Notes: generated from the sequence alone by a model not told the origin. DNA of 18,513 bases from Deltaproteobacteria bacterium (GCA_030636245.1 DAOVXI010000010.1:1-18513); one strand, 5' to 3'. Shown: positions 1-7,370, numbered from the stretch's first letter. Numbers and translations: made by a program.

Positions 1-53
1 CGTTTTGTATGAGTTGATTTAAGCCCCGATGTATTTCCGTATAATTTTGCTAT
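1..53 (-). CDS. 5' end of a divergent CDS, probably GTPase HflX-like, with apparent ATA start
   Basis: Read on the minus strand, one frame is open from an in-frame TGA in the spacer to the window edge. The other two frames close within a few codons of the ribosome binding site. A near-perfect Shine-Dalgarno (AAGGAGGAG, complement of 60-68) lies 6 nt upstream of codon ATA (51-53). No ATG, GTG or TTG occurs in this frame between the stop and the edge. The readable peptide is (M)AKLYGNTSGLKSTHTK. From memory, GTPase HflX of deltaproteobacteria begins with a similar G-N-x-x-G-L-K block; HflX is a ribosome-associated GTPase. Seventeen residues are too few for certainty. The gene is cut by the window edge. 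Confidence 0.42.
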   Translation of the reverse strand, partial: MAKLYGNTSGLKSTHTK

Positions 54-59
54 GGTGTT

Positions 60-68
60 CTCCTCCTT
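60..68 (-). promoter_or_regulatory. Strong Shine-Dalgarno for the divergent minus-strand gene
   Basis: The minus strand reads AAGGAGGAG here, followed after 6 nt by the ATA codon at 51-53. This spacing is what fixes the unusual start, because no standard start codon lies at a usable distance. Confidence 0.55.
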
Positions 69-144
69 CTTTGTGAAGTGATGATCATATCATACTTTGT
101 ATGGAAAATTGTTTGACGTGCTATATTGTTTTTGATATTTTTTA

Positions 145-163
145 TATAATATATCTTAAGGAG
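145..163 (+). promoter_or_regulatory. -10-like TATAAT and RBS ahead of the aldehyde dehydrogenase gene
   Basis: TATAAT is at 145-150 in a very AT-rich spacer, but no good -35 sits 16-18 nt before it. A second possibility is TTGACG (113-118) with a 17-nt spacer to TATTTT (136-141). The ribosome binding site AAGGAG (158-163) is 7 nt before the ATG at 171 and supports that start. Confidence 0.4.
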
Positions 164-170
164 AAGCACA

Positions 171-1601
171 ATGAGCGAGCATAAGAAGAATCTTATAGAC
201 GGCAAATGGGTTGAGGGCGAGGGTGGCGAGCTGGAGGTTAGAAGCCCCTATGACGGTACCCTTGTGGGAACCGTTACGCTTTGCACCGCTAAGCAGTTCG
301 AAGACGCTATCACTTCAAGCCACAGTGCATTTTTGAGCTTTAGAAAAATGCCTTCATACAAAAGGGCCGAGCTTTTACGCTCTCTTATGCGTGTTATGGA
401 GAGTAGAAGTGAGGAGTTCGCCCGTACTATCTCAATGGAGGCGGGCAAGCCCATAAATGATGCTCGTCGTGAGGTGGCTCGGTCTATAAACACGGTACTC
501 ATTGCCTCAGAGGAAGCCACACGTATAACAGGTGAGCTTCTCCCTCTTGATGTTATGGCCGGAGCTGAAGGCCGTAGCGGCATTGTCAGGCGTTTTCCCG
601 TGGGAGTAGTTCTCGGCATCGCTCCATTTAACTTTCCACTGAACCTTGTGTGTCACAAGGTGGCTCCCGCCATTGCCGCGGGATGTCCTATCATTATAAA
701 ACCTGCCTCTGCCACACCCTTAACCTCCATACTCTTGGGCGAGGCCGCGTGTGAGGCCGGGTGGCCCCCGGGGCTATTGAATATAGTTGTAAGCAAGGGG
801 AGTGTCGCAGGGGAAGCGACAAAGGATGAAAGGGTCAGGAAGGTCAGCTTTACCGGAAGTGCTGCGGTTGGTTGGAACCTCAAAAGGGAGATCCCGGAGA
901 AGGGTGTCACGCTTGAGCTTGGCGGCAACGCCGGCGTTATAGTGGATAAGGACACGGAGCTTGAGTTTGCCGCAAGCAGGTGTGTTCTCGGTGCTTTTGC
1001 GTTTGCGGGGCAGGTATGTATCTCGGTTCAGCGTATATACGCACATGAGGATATATTTGATGAGTTCTCAAAGTTACTTAAGGAAAAAACAGAGGCGCTT
1101 ATATCGGGAGACCCCAAGGATGAGAAAACACAGATAGGGCCGATGATAGACAAGGGCTCTATTGAGGCTACGCTCAATATGATAGCTGAGGCTAAAAAGG
1201 GCGGCGCAACACTCCTAACGGGCGGAAAGGTAGAGGGAAACATACTTTTGCCGACCATCTTGACAGGGACGGTGCCGAAGATGGATGTCTGCAGGGAGGA
1301 GGCCTTTGCGCCGATAGTCGTTCTTGAGAAGTTCAAAGACTTTAAGGATGCGGTGGCAACTGTGAATGACAGTAACTTTGGTCTTCAGGCAGGGGTTTTC
1401 TCAAATGATATAAATAATGTTTTTTATGCCTATGAGAACATAGAGGCCGGCGGTATTATCGCCGGCGACGTTCCGACCTTCAGGGTCGATAACATGCCTT
1501 ACGGAGGGGTCAAGCAGAGTGGTTTTGGAAGGGAAGGCGTTAAGTACGCCATAGAAGAGATGACCGATCTGAAGCTTTTGGCATTGAACATCAAAGAATA
1601 A
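171..1601 (+). CDS. NAD(P)-dependent aldehyde dehydrogenase (lactaldehyde / succinate-semialdehyde type)
   Basis: A complete ALDH-superfamily enzyme of 476 residues, the usual length, oxidising an aldehyde to the acid with NAD(P)+ in the cytosol. Visible landmarks are PFNFPLN with the oxyanion Asn154, the cofactor-loop motif FTGS (227-230), general base Glu249 in LELGG, catalytic Cys283 in GQVCIS, and the C-terminal PYGGVKQSGFGREG block. The GQVCIS / NMPYGGVK pattern resembles the archaeal lactaldehyde dehydrogenase group and related semialdehyde dehydrogenases, so the substrate cannot be fixed from sequence. The start is supported by AAGGAG 7 nt upstream. The gene stands alone, divergent from the upstream gene and 271 bp from the next. 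Confidence 0.93.
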   Translation: MSEHKKNLIDGKWVEGEGGELEVRSPYDGTLVGTVTLCTAKQFEDAITSSHSAFLSFRKMPSYKRAELLRSLMRVMESRSEEFARTISMEAGKPINDARREVARSINTVLIASEEATRITGELLPLDVMAGAEGRSGIVRRFPVGVVLGIAPFNFPLNLVCHKVAPAIAAGCPIIIKPASATPLTSILLGEAACEAGWPPGLLNIVVSKGSVAGEATKDERVRKVSFTGSAAVGWNLKREIPEKGVTLELGGNAGVIVDKDTELEFAASRCVLGAFAFAGQVCISVQRIYAHEDIFDEFSKLLKEKTEALISGDPKDEKTQIGPMIDKGSIEATLNMIAEAKKGGATLLTGGKVEGNILLPTILTGTVPKMDVCREEAFAPIVVLEKFKDFKDAVATVNDSNFGLQAGVFSNDINNVFYAYENIEAGGIIAGDVPTFRVDNMPYGGVKQSGFGREGVKYAIEEMTDLKLLALNIKE

Positions 1602-1606
1602 TCCAA

Positions 1607-1624
1607 GATATCTCTTGAGGTATC
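1607..1624 (+). terminator. Weak hairpin after the aldehyde dehydrogenase gene
   Basis: GATATCTC and GAGGTATC form a short stem with one G-U pair, 6 nt after the stop codon. A mixed T/A stretch follows rather than a clean T-run. It could be a poor intrinsic terminator. The rest of the gap up to the ferredoxin promoter at 1800 shows nothing recognisable. Confidence 0.3.
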
Positions 1625-1799
1625 GTTATTATTTAAGGTTATTGGCCCATAAGGATTTGGTCTATTATGCAAGAATTAGTAGCGTTTACATAGGCTTTTC
1701 TGTGAAATACGGCCTAAGATATAATACCTTTAGGGCATTTCCCATTCAAATGTCCTGGCAGTAAGGTCTTTTGATTCTTTAAAAAAAATAAAAAAACAC

Positions 1800-1828
1800 T
1801 TGAGTTCTTTTTGTGTATGATATATTAT
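1800..1828 (+). promoter_or_regulatory. Sigma70-type promoter of the ferredoxin gene
   Basis: TTGAGT (1800-1805), a 17-nt spacer, then TATTAT (1823-1828), five of six matches in each box. Transcription would begin near 1834-1836, within a repeated palindrome GTATAC-T-GTATAC (1832-1844). The Shine-Dalgarno GAAAGGAAGG lies just upstream of the ATG. Confidence 0.7.
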
Positions 1829-1872
1829 AGTGTATACTGTATACAAAAATTACCAGAAAGGAAGGTAAGCTG

Positions 1873-2061
1873 ATGGCAACAAAAATAACTGAAGATTGCG
1901 TAGCATGTGGAGTTTGCGAACCGGAGTGTCCGGTTGACGCTATAACAGAGGGCGATCCGATCTATTTAATCGATGGCAATAAATGTATAGACTGCGAGGG
2001 ATACTTCGATACACCAAAGTGTGCTGAGGTATGTCCGACAGACGCATGTGTGCCTGCCTAA
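1873..2061 (+). CDS. 2[4Fe-4S] ferredoxin, Alvin / YfhL type
   Basis: A 62-residue soluble electron carrier. Cluster I ligands are in C-x2-C-x2-C-x3-C-P near residue 9. Cluster II has the spread-out form C-x2-C-x8-C-x3-C-P (CIDCEGYFDTPKCAEVCP), the loop typical of Allochromatium vinosum-type and YfhL ferredoxins, which usually have low redox potentials. It has its own promoter and a weak terminator, so it is probably monocistronic. It lies about 200 bp upstream of the HdrBC / glutamate synthase genes and could be an electron partner for them; that link is inference. Confidence 0.93.
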   Translation: MATKITEDCVACGVCEPECPVDAITEGDPIYLIDGNKCIDCEGYFDTPKCAEVCPTDACVPA

Positions 2062-2077
2062 GCAGGACTTAGTTTTT
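2053..2077 (+). terminator. Small intrinsic terminator overlapping the ferredoxin stop codon
   Basis: CCTGC (2053-2057) and GCAGG (2062-2066) form a 5-bp stem with loop CTAA that includes the stop codon. TTTTT follows at 2073-2077 after a 6-nt gap. The stem is short and the T-run displaced, so efficiency is doubtful. Confidence 0.4.
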
Positions 2078-2175
2078 CAAAGGTAGAAAGTTAGTTTTTT
2101 TCGGCAGTTTTCCTGTCGTCTCATCTGCGGTTCAAGAGAATTTGCACATGACAATTTTTTAAATGCCTTAAGTTT

Positions 2176-2214
2176 GAGTCAAAGGCCTTGATGTATATCA
2201 AGGCCTTTGGTCTC
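2176..2214 (+). other. Long near-perfect hairpin between the ferredoxin and HdrB-like genes
   Basis: Thirteen uninterrupted base pairs (2180-2192 with 2197-2209) close a GTAT loop. The stem extends outward through a T-G pair and GAG/CTC, with one bulged T. There is no T-run after it on either strand, so it is not a classical intrinsic terminator. It lies 52 nt ahead of the HdrB-like start and may be a transcript-stabilising 5' structure, a processing site or a bidirectional boundary. No convincing promoter is visible between it and the ferredoxin gene. Confidence 0.6.
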
Positions 2215-2265
2215 ATTGCGGTAAACATAAACTTGGGGCGTATCTGAAAGGTTCATTATTACAAA

Positions 2266-3216
2266 ATGAAAGAGTTTGCTATGTTCTGGGGCTGTACTAT
2301 CCCGGCACGTTTCCCATTTCTTGAAAAGTCCGTAAGGACCGTTATGGATGCTTTGGAGCTTCCGTATAGGGATGTGGACGGCTTTACCTGCTGCCCGGAG
2401 AAGTCGCTCGTAAACAACGTGGACCACGGAATGTGGACACTTACGGCCGCAAGGAATGTTGCGCTTGCCGATGAGTTGGATGTGAACGTAGTAAGCCCGT
2501 GTACCGGTTGTGTCTCCAACCTCGCAACCGTCAGTAGCGACCTTAAGAGCAATGTCGCCAAGCGTGAAGAGGTGAACGGCTATCTTAAAGAGATCGGTAA
2601 GGAGTTCAAGGGCAAGAACAAGCTACAACACCTTGTGCCTTTCTTGCACGACGATGTAGGTATCTTAAAGATAAAGAACGCGCTTAAGAAGAACTTTAGA
2701 GGCATGCGTTTTGCAATACATTATGGGTGTCATATGATGCGCCCCTCGCATGCCCTTAGGAATGATGATCCGTTGGATCCGAAGAAGTTCGATAACCTCG
2801 TAAATAACGCTCTTGGTGCCGAAAGCATGCAGTATATGACAAAGCTTACCTGCTGCGGTCAGGGTCTTGACAGGGTCGATCAGCATGATACGGCCATGGA
2901 CATGGCAAGGGTCAAGCTAAGAGAGCTTAAGAGTTTAAAGGCGGATGCCATGGTGCTCTGTTGCCCTTCGTGCTTCCTGCAGTTCGACAACAATCAGTTC
3001 CTTATGGAACGTAACGGTGAGAAGTACAACGTGCCGGTATTCTATATAACAGACCTAATAGGGCTTGGCATGGGCTATTCGGTTGAAGATCTTGGACTGA
3101 CCTCTCACAGGGTGGACATAACTCCATTTATGGAAAAGTGGCACCATATGGAGTGTAAGCGTGATCATAAAGAAGAGCTTCACGACGAGCTTAGCTCCAT
3201 GGGTACATTCTTTTAG
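2266..3216 (+). CDS. HdrB-like CCG-domain iron-sulfur protein (heterodisulfide reductase subunit B family)
   Basis: A 316-residue protein with two complete CCG motifs. The first is C10-x31-C42C43-x35-C79-x2-C82 and the second C155-x40-C196C197-x35-C233-x2-C236. In methanogen HdrB these cysteines hold two non-cubane [4Fe-4S] clusters that reduce a disulfide. Bacterial homologues sit in varied redox complexes. No membrane segment is seen, so it is cytosolic. The start aligns with the usual MK-x-AFFPGCTIPARFP opening of the family; the Shine-Dalgarno is weak. It is followed by an HdrC-like gene and three glutamate synthase genes, suggesting a disulfide- or electron-relay role in that complex. 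There is no HdrA gene here. Confidence 0.88.
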   Translation: MKEFAMFWGCTIPARFPFLEKSVRTVMDALELPYRDVDGFTCCPEKSLVNNVDHGMWTLTAARNVALADELDVNVVSPCTGCVSNLATVSSDLKSNVAKREEVNGYLKEIGKEFKGKNKLQHLVPFLHDDVGILKIKNALKKNFRGMRFAIHYGCHMMRPSHALRNDDPLDPKKFDNLVNNALGAESMQYMTKLTCCGQGLDRVDQHDTAMDMARVKLRELKSLKADAMVLCCPSCFLQFDNNQFLMERNGEKYNVPVFYITDLIGLGMGYSVEDLGLTSHRVDITPFMEKWHHMECKRDHKEELHDELSSMGTFF

Positions 3217-3304
3217 GGTTCTCCGGGCCATTGCTTTGGGTTCGAGCGATCGTTAAAGTTTTTGAAAACAGGATGAGTAATAAAATTTTTAGGTTTAAAA
3301 AAAT

Positions 3305-3769
3305 ATGGGATTAGATAAAACATTAAATTTTGATCTTTTGCAAAAGTGCCTTGGCTGCGGTGCTTGCTATGACCTGTGTCCGTCAAGCCTTCACATAGAG
3401 GGCTATGATCCGAGGGCTGTTATAGGAGACATCCTGCAGGGCGAGCATGAAAAATGGCTTGAGCACAAGTCCATCTGGCAGTGCCTTGAGTGTCATCACT
3501 GTCTTGAGATATGCTACCAGCACTATGGTTTCGAGAATGCAATGACAGCGATGCGTATGCTGGCTACAAAAAAGGGTTTGAACCCGCCGCAGGTAAAAAG
3601 AGGCTGGGAGATGTTCGCTAAGACAGGGCGACTCGGAGAGCCGGCCATGCCAGCGAGGAAAAAACTTAACCTGCCGGAGCCGGCGGCATCGGGAAAAGAA
3701 GAGTTTGTGAAGCTTTACGAGATATATAAGAAGAGCAAGGAAGCGGCAAGCGAAGACAAAGGAGCCTAA
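3305..3769 (+). CDS. HdrC-like 2[4Fe-4S] ferredoxin-domain protein
   Basis: A 154-residue protein with two classic cubane-cluster motifs, C15-x2-C18-x2-C21-x3-C25-P and C60-x2-C63-x2-C66-x3-C70, separated by a helical linker as in HdrC. The C-terminal third is charged and lacks further cysteines. In Hdr complexes HdrC passes electrons to the HdrB non-cubane clusters, and the adjacent HdrB-like gene fits that pairing. The 88-nt gap to HdrB and 6-nt gap to the following glutaminase gene suggest one transcript. The ribosome site (AGG about 10 nt upstream) is poor. Confidence 0.85.
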   Translation: MGLDKTLNFDLLQKCLGCGACYDLCPSSLHIEGYDPRAVIGDILQGEHEKWLEHKSIWQCLECHHCLEICYQHYGFENAMTAMRMLATKKGLNPPQVKRGWEMFAKTGRLGEPAMPARKKLNLPEPAASGKEEFVKLYEIYKKSKEAASEDKGA

Positions 3770-3775
3770 AGTAAC

Positions 3776-4852
3776 GTGAATCACGATTATCAAAAAGACA
3801 TAGCAGGCTGTGGATTAACGGGGCTTATAAGTAAAAAGAAGAACCGTTTGGACGGAAGCCACATTAAGAAATCCTTATCCCTTATGAACGACAGGGGTAA
3901 CGGGCTTGGAGCGGGATACGCGGCTTACGGGATCTATCCGGAGCTTCCCGAACATTACGCCTTTCATGTCATGTACGATTATTCCTCTAGCAGGATGGAA
4001 GCCGAAGAGCTTTTAAAGGCGAATTACGAGATCGAGAAGATCGAGGAGATGCCCACGGCCCCTGTTAAAGAGATAACGGTAAGTCCGCTCCTTATGCGCT
4101 ACTTTGTTAAGCCTAAGAAGGATAAGGTAAGGGCCGACCTGAGCGAAGAGGACTTTGTGGTTAAGACCATCATGCAGATAAACAGTGAGGTCGAGGGTGC
4201 ATATATATTCTCATCAGGTAAGAACATGGGTGCCTTCAAAGGCGTGGGTAATCCCGCCGAGATAGCGGATTTTTTCAAACTTGAAGAGTACGAAGGCTTT
4301 ACATGGACCGGGCACACACGTTTCCCGACAAACACTCCCGGATGGTGGGGAGGGGCGCATCCCTTCACGCTTCTTGACTGGAGTATAGTACACAACGGCG
4401 AGATAAGTTCATACGGAATAAACAAGCGCTACCTTGAGATGTTCGGTTACAAGCTAACTCTGCTTACCGACACAGAGGTGGTTGCCTATCTCTTTGATCT
4501 TCTTCTAAGAAAGCATGGCCTTGATATAGAAACAGCTTGCAGTGCCCTTGCCGCGCCTTTCTGGAAGGACATAGACAAGATGGACGAGGGTGACCGTGAA
4601 GTGTATACGGCCATAAGGATGGCTTACGGAAGCGCACTCTTGAACGGTCCATTTTCGCTTCTTTTCGGTCATAAGAACGGACTTGTCGGGATCAACGATC
4701 GTATAAAGTTAAGGCCTCTTGTCGCCGCCACAAAGGACGACATGGTCTATATGGCAAGTGAGGAAAGCGCCATTCGTGAGATATGCGCGGAACCGGAGCA
4801 TGTTTGGTCACCAAAGGCAGGCGAACCGGTCATAGTAGAATTTGATAAGTGA
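3776..4852 (+). CDS. Glutamate synthase glutaminase subunit (class II glutamine amidotransferase), GTG start
   Basis: A 358-residue stand-alone equivalent of the N-terminal domain of glutamate synthase, releasing ammonia from glutamine. Class II (Ntn) features are the nucleophile Cys12 in AGCGLTG, the substrate-binding Arg in GHTRFPTNTPGWWGGAHPF, HNGEISSYG for the oxyanion/NG motif, and TDTEVV. The nucleophile is not at position 2, so removal of the first eleven residues would be needed if the usual mechanism with a free N-terminal Cys applies. The GTG start is 11 nt after AGGAG (3760-3764) and 6 nt after the HdrC-like gene. The FMN subunit gene follows after 28 nt. This split arrangement is called archaeal-type or GlxB-like. 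Confidence 0.88.
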   Translation: MNHDYQKDIAGCGLTGLISKKKNRLDGSHIKKSLSLMNDRGNGLGAGYAAYGIYPELPEHYAFHVMYDYSSSRMEAEELLKANYEIEKIEEMPTAPVKEITVSPLLMRYFVKPKKDKVRADLSEEDFVVKTIMQINSEVEGAYIFSSGKNMGAFKGVGNPAEIADFFKLEEYEGFTWTGHTRFPTNTPGWWGGAHPFTLLDWSIVHNGEISSYGINKRYLEMFGYKLTLLTDTEVVAYLFDLLLRKHGLDIETACSALAAPFWKDIDKMDEGDREVYTAIRMAYGSALLNGPFSLLFGHKNGLVGINDRIKLRPLVAATKDDMVYMASEESAIREICAEPEHVWSPKAGEPVIVEFDK

Positions 4853-4880
4853 GTTGTTGGCATAAGGAGGAGTTTTAAGG

Positions 4881-6392
4881 ATGTTTAAAAGTCAGGCGCT
4901 AACAGAATACATAGCGAAGATAGACACGAATAAGTGCATACGTTGCAAGCGCTGCATACAGAACTGCGGCTGGGGCGTTTATTCATGGGGTGGAGATAAA
5001 GTTAATATCGATACCAACAAGTGTGTGAAGTGCTTAAGGTGCTATCACTACTGTCCTGTTGAAGCGATAGACATTGTCGATAACCCGACCTTTTATAAGC
5101 GTAACCACAACTGGAGCTTCCAGCATATAAAGAACATAAAGAAGCAGGCCGAAACCGGCGGTATACCGCTAACCGGCATGGGCTGTGATCTTGATTACCC
5201 CGTGCTCTTCGATAACCTTCTTCTTGACGCTTGTCAGGTAACGAACCCTTCCATTGATCCGCTTCGTGAACCAATGGAGCTTAGGACATTCCTCGGTAAG
5301 AAGCCGAGCAGGTTGGATATAAAGCGTGATAAGAAGGGCAAGCTTAAGCTTAAGACAAAGATGACCCCTCAGATAGAGCTCAGATCTCCATTCATGTTCT
5401 CACCGATGAGCTTCGGCTCCATCAGTTTGAATGCGCAGAAGGTTCTGGCTATGGCCGCGAAGGAGTGCGGTATTGTCATGAACACAGGTGAGGGCGGGCT
5501 TCATGAGGATCTATACCCTTACAAGACTAACGTTATGGTGCAGGTCGCATCAGGCCGTTTCGGTGTAAACCCCGAGTACTTGAACGCGGGTGTTGCTGTT
5601 GAGATAAAGATCGGTCAGGGCGCAAAGCCCGGCATAGGCGGTCATCTTCCGGGTGAAAAAATACCCCTGCAGGTAGCCAAGACCAGGATGATACCTATCG
5701 GCACGGATGCTCTTTCTCCTGCGCCGCAGCACGACATCTACTCGATCGAGGATCTAAGGCAGCTTATATATGCGCTGAAAGAAGCAACAGAGTATAAAAA
5801 ACCTATCTCCGTAAAGATAGCAACGGTGCATAACGTAGCGGCTATTGCCTCGGGTATTGCTAGAGCTGGAGCCGATATAATATACCTTGACGGTTTTAGG
5901 GGCGGCACAGGAGCTGCTCCTACCGTGATACGCGATCATATGGGAATACCCATTGAGCATGCCGTGGCGGCCGTGGACGACCGTCTAAGAGAAGAAGGCA
6001 TAAGGAATGAAGCGAGCATTGTGGCGGCCGGAGGAATAAGGAGCGCAGGGGACGCGGCCAAGGCAATAGCCTTGGGAGCCGACGCATGCGCCATAGGAAC
6101 GACCGCTCTTATGACAATGGGCTGTACTGTTTGCGGAAAGTGCTACACGGGTAACTGCTCATGGGGCATTACCACGCAAAGGCCGGAGCTTACGGCAAGG
6201 CTCGACCCTGAGGTTTATGGGCAGAGGCTTATGAACCTTATCCGCGCATGGAACCATGAGCTTATGGAGATACTCGGCGCACTGGGCGTTAACTCGATAG
6301 AGAGCCTTAGGGGTAGCCGCGAGAGGCTCCGTGGAGTGGGGCTCGATAGCGCCACACTCGATATGCTTGGGGTAAAACCAGCCGGCAGATAG
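4881..6392 (+). CDS. Glutamate synthase FMN-binding central subunit with N-terminal 2[4Fe-4S] domain
   Basis: A 503-residue protein that adds ammonia to 2-oxoglutarate and reduces the iminoglutarate on FMN. An N-terminal ferredoxin domain has C19-x2-C22-x2-C25-x3-C29 and C48-x2-C51-x2-C54-x3-C58-P. The TIM-barrel domain has SPMSFGSIS, MNTGEGG, KPGIGGHLPG, the FRGGTGAAPT loop and AAGGIRSAGDAAKAIALGA. The iron-sulfur site near the C-terminus reads C415-x2-C418-x2-C421-x4-C426. Length and order match the archaeal-type synthase subunit (GlxD-like), which lacks the glutaminase and GXGXG domains; those are encoded on either side. A good RBS (AAGGAGGAG) precedes the ATG. Confidence 0.93.
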   Translation: MFKSQALTEYIAKIDTNKCIRCKRCIQNCGWGVYSWGGDKVNIDTNKCVKCLRCYHYCPVEAIDIVDNPTFYKRNHNWSFQHIKNIKKQAETGGIPLTGMGCDLDYPVLFDNLLLDACQVTNPSIDPLREPMELRTFLGKKPSRLDIKRDKKGKLKLKTKMTPQIELRSPFMFSPMSFGSISLNAQKVLAMAAKECGIVMNTGEGGLHEDLYPYKTNVMVQVASGRFGVNPEYLNAGVAVEIKIGQGAKPGIGGHLPGEKIPLQVAKTRMIPIGTDALSPAPQHDIYSIEDLRQLIYALKEATEYKKPISVKIATVHNVAAIASGIARAGADIIYLDGFRGGTGAAPTVIRDHMGIPIEHAVAAVDDRLREEGIRNEASIVAAGGIRSAGDAAKAIALGADACAIGTTALMTMGCTVCGKCYTGNCSWGITTQRPELTARLDPEVYGQRLMNLIRAWNHELMEILGALGVNSIESLRGSRERLRGVGLDSATLDMLGVKPAGR

Positions 6393-6514
6393 GCAGTAGA
6401 ATAAAGAGGTAAAGTCGATTTTGAGGCGGACTTAAGGTAATAACTCAAACAATATAGGCTTGAAGGCGACGAGCCGTATAAGAGAAAAGATAGATTTAGG
6501 AGAAACAGTAGAAA

Positions 6515-7252
6515 ATGAAGATTGAAGCAAAAGGTGTTTACTATAAAGAGCTGAACGAAAAGGTACGCGAGGCCGTTAAGGGAGGCGAGAAGGATATCGT
6601 CCTTGATAACGTCAACGGTCAGTACTTTATCGGCGACGGCATAAAGGGCAAGGGCGTGAGCATCACCATAAACGGTGTACCCGGTAACGATATGGCAGCT
6701 TTTATGGATGGGCCGACCATTCGTGTCAACAGTAACGCTCAGGACAATATCTGCAACACCATGAACTCGGGAAAGGTCATCGTTGAGGGTAACGCCGGAG
6801 ACGTTCTTGGTTATGGTATGAGGGGCGGACGCCTTTTTGTGCGCGGCAATGTCGGATACCGCATAGGTATTCATATGAAGGGCCACGGTAAGCTGAGCCC
6901 TGTTATAATAAGCGGCGGCAAAGCCGGGGATTTCTTCGGTGAGTACATGGCCGGAGGGGTTCTTATTTTGCTGGGGCTTAATGCCAAAAATGGCGAGGCC
7001 ATTGTCGGTGACTATCTGGGAACAGGCATGCACGGCGGTGTGATATATATCCGTGGTGAGGTCGATCCCGAGAATGTGGGCAAAGAGGTCGGCATACTCG
7101 ACCCTGATGAGAAGGATATGAAGCAACTCAGGGGTTATTTGGAGGAGTACTGCAAGGATCTGGATCTTGATATCGAAGATGTCATGAGTAAGCCCTTTAA
7201 AAAGCTTTTGCCGGTTAGCGCGAGGCCATACGGAAACCTTTACGCGTATTAA
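6515..7252 (+). CDS. Glutamate synthase GXGXG-domain subunit
   Basis: A 245-residue protein corresponding to the C-terminal beta-helix domain of the large glutamate synthase subunit (GlxC-like). Repeating glycine patterns are visible, such as GNAGDVLGYGMRGGRLFVRGNVG, split by regular G-x-x-G spacing and ending in GTGMHGGVIYIRG. The domain is structural and helps position the glutaminase relative to the synthase barrel. It is the last gene of the block, 122 nt after the FMN subunit gene, with AGGAG upstream at a rather long distance, and is followed by a strong intrinsic terminator. The 122-nt gap shows no clear promoter or hairpin. Confidence 0.9.
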   Translation: MKIEAKGVYYKELNEKVREAVKGGEKDIVLDNVNGQYFIGDGIKGKGVSITINGVPGNDMAAFMDGPTIRVNSNAQDNICNTMNSGKVIVEGNAGDVLGYGMRGGRLFVRGNVGYRIGIHMKGHGKLSPVIISGGKAGDFFGEYMAGGVLILLGLNAKNGEAIVGDYLGTGMHGGVIYIRGEVDPENVGKEVGILDPDEKDMKQLRGYLEEYCKDLDLDIEDVMSKPFKKLLPVSARPYGNLYAY

Positions 7253-7280
7253 GCGAAACTACAACCATAAATAACTATTT

Positions 7281-7313
7281 AAAAAGCGTGGTCAAAATGA
7301 CCGCGCTTTTTTT
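7281..7313 (+). terminator. Strong intrinsic terminator ending the glutamate synthase block
   Basis: AAAAGCGTGGTCA (7282-7294) pairs with TGACCGCGCTTTT (7298-7310), 13 bp with one G-U pair and an AAA loop, running into a T-tract to 7313. The A-rich left arm means it could also act on the opposite strand. Confidence 0.9.
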
Positions 7314-7341
7314 GTGTCAGGTCTGTAACTCGCCATAACCC

Positions 7342-7370
7342 TTGACAATTTAACAGGAAAAACGTAATAT
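7342..7370 (+). promoter_or_regulatory. Sigma70 promoter of the zapB-like / zapA / 6S RNA unit
   Basis: A perfect TTGACA (7342-7347), 17-nt spacer, then TAATAT (7365-7370). Transcription would begin near 7377, about 28 nt before the first start codon. It lies directly after the glutamate synthase terminator, so the housekeeping unit is insulated from the metabolic block. Confidence 0.75.

Noticed and set aside
2102..2118. CGGCAG/CTGTCG hairpin as ferredoxin terminator
   Set aside because: The T-run precedes the hairpin instead of following it, so it would not terminate + strand transcription, and the minus strand would end in A's.
6215..7126. 303-codon minus-strand open frame opposite the glutamate synthase genes
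   Set aside because: It lies wholly opposite two well-supported genes, has no recognisable domain or Shine-Dalgarno, and has low-complexity hydrophobic content typical of an antisense shadow.
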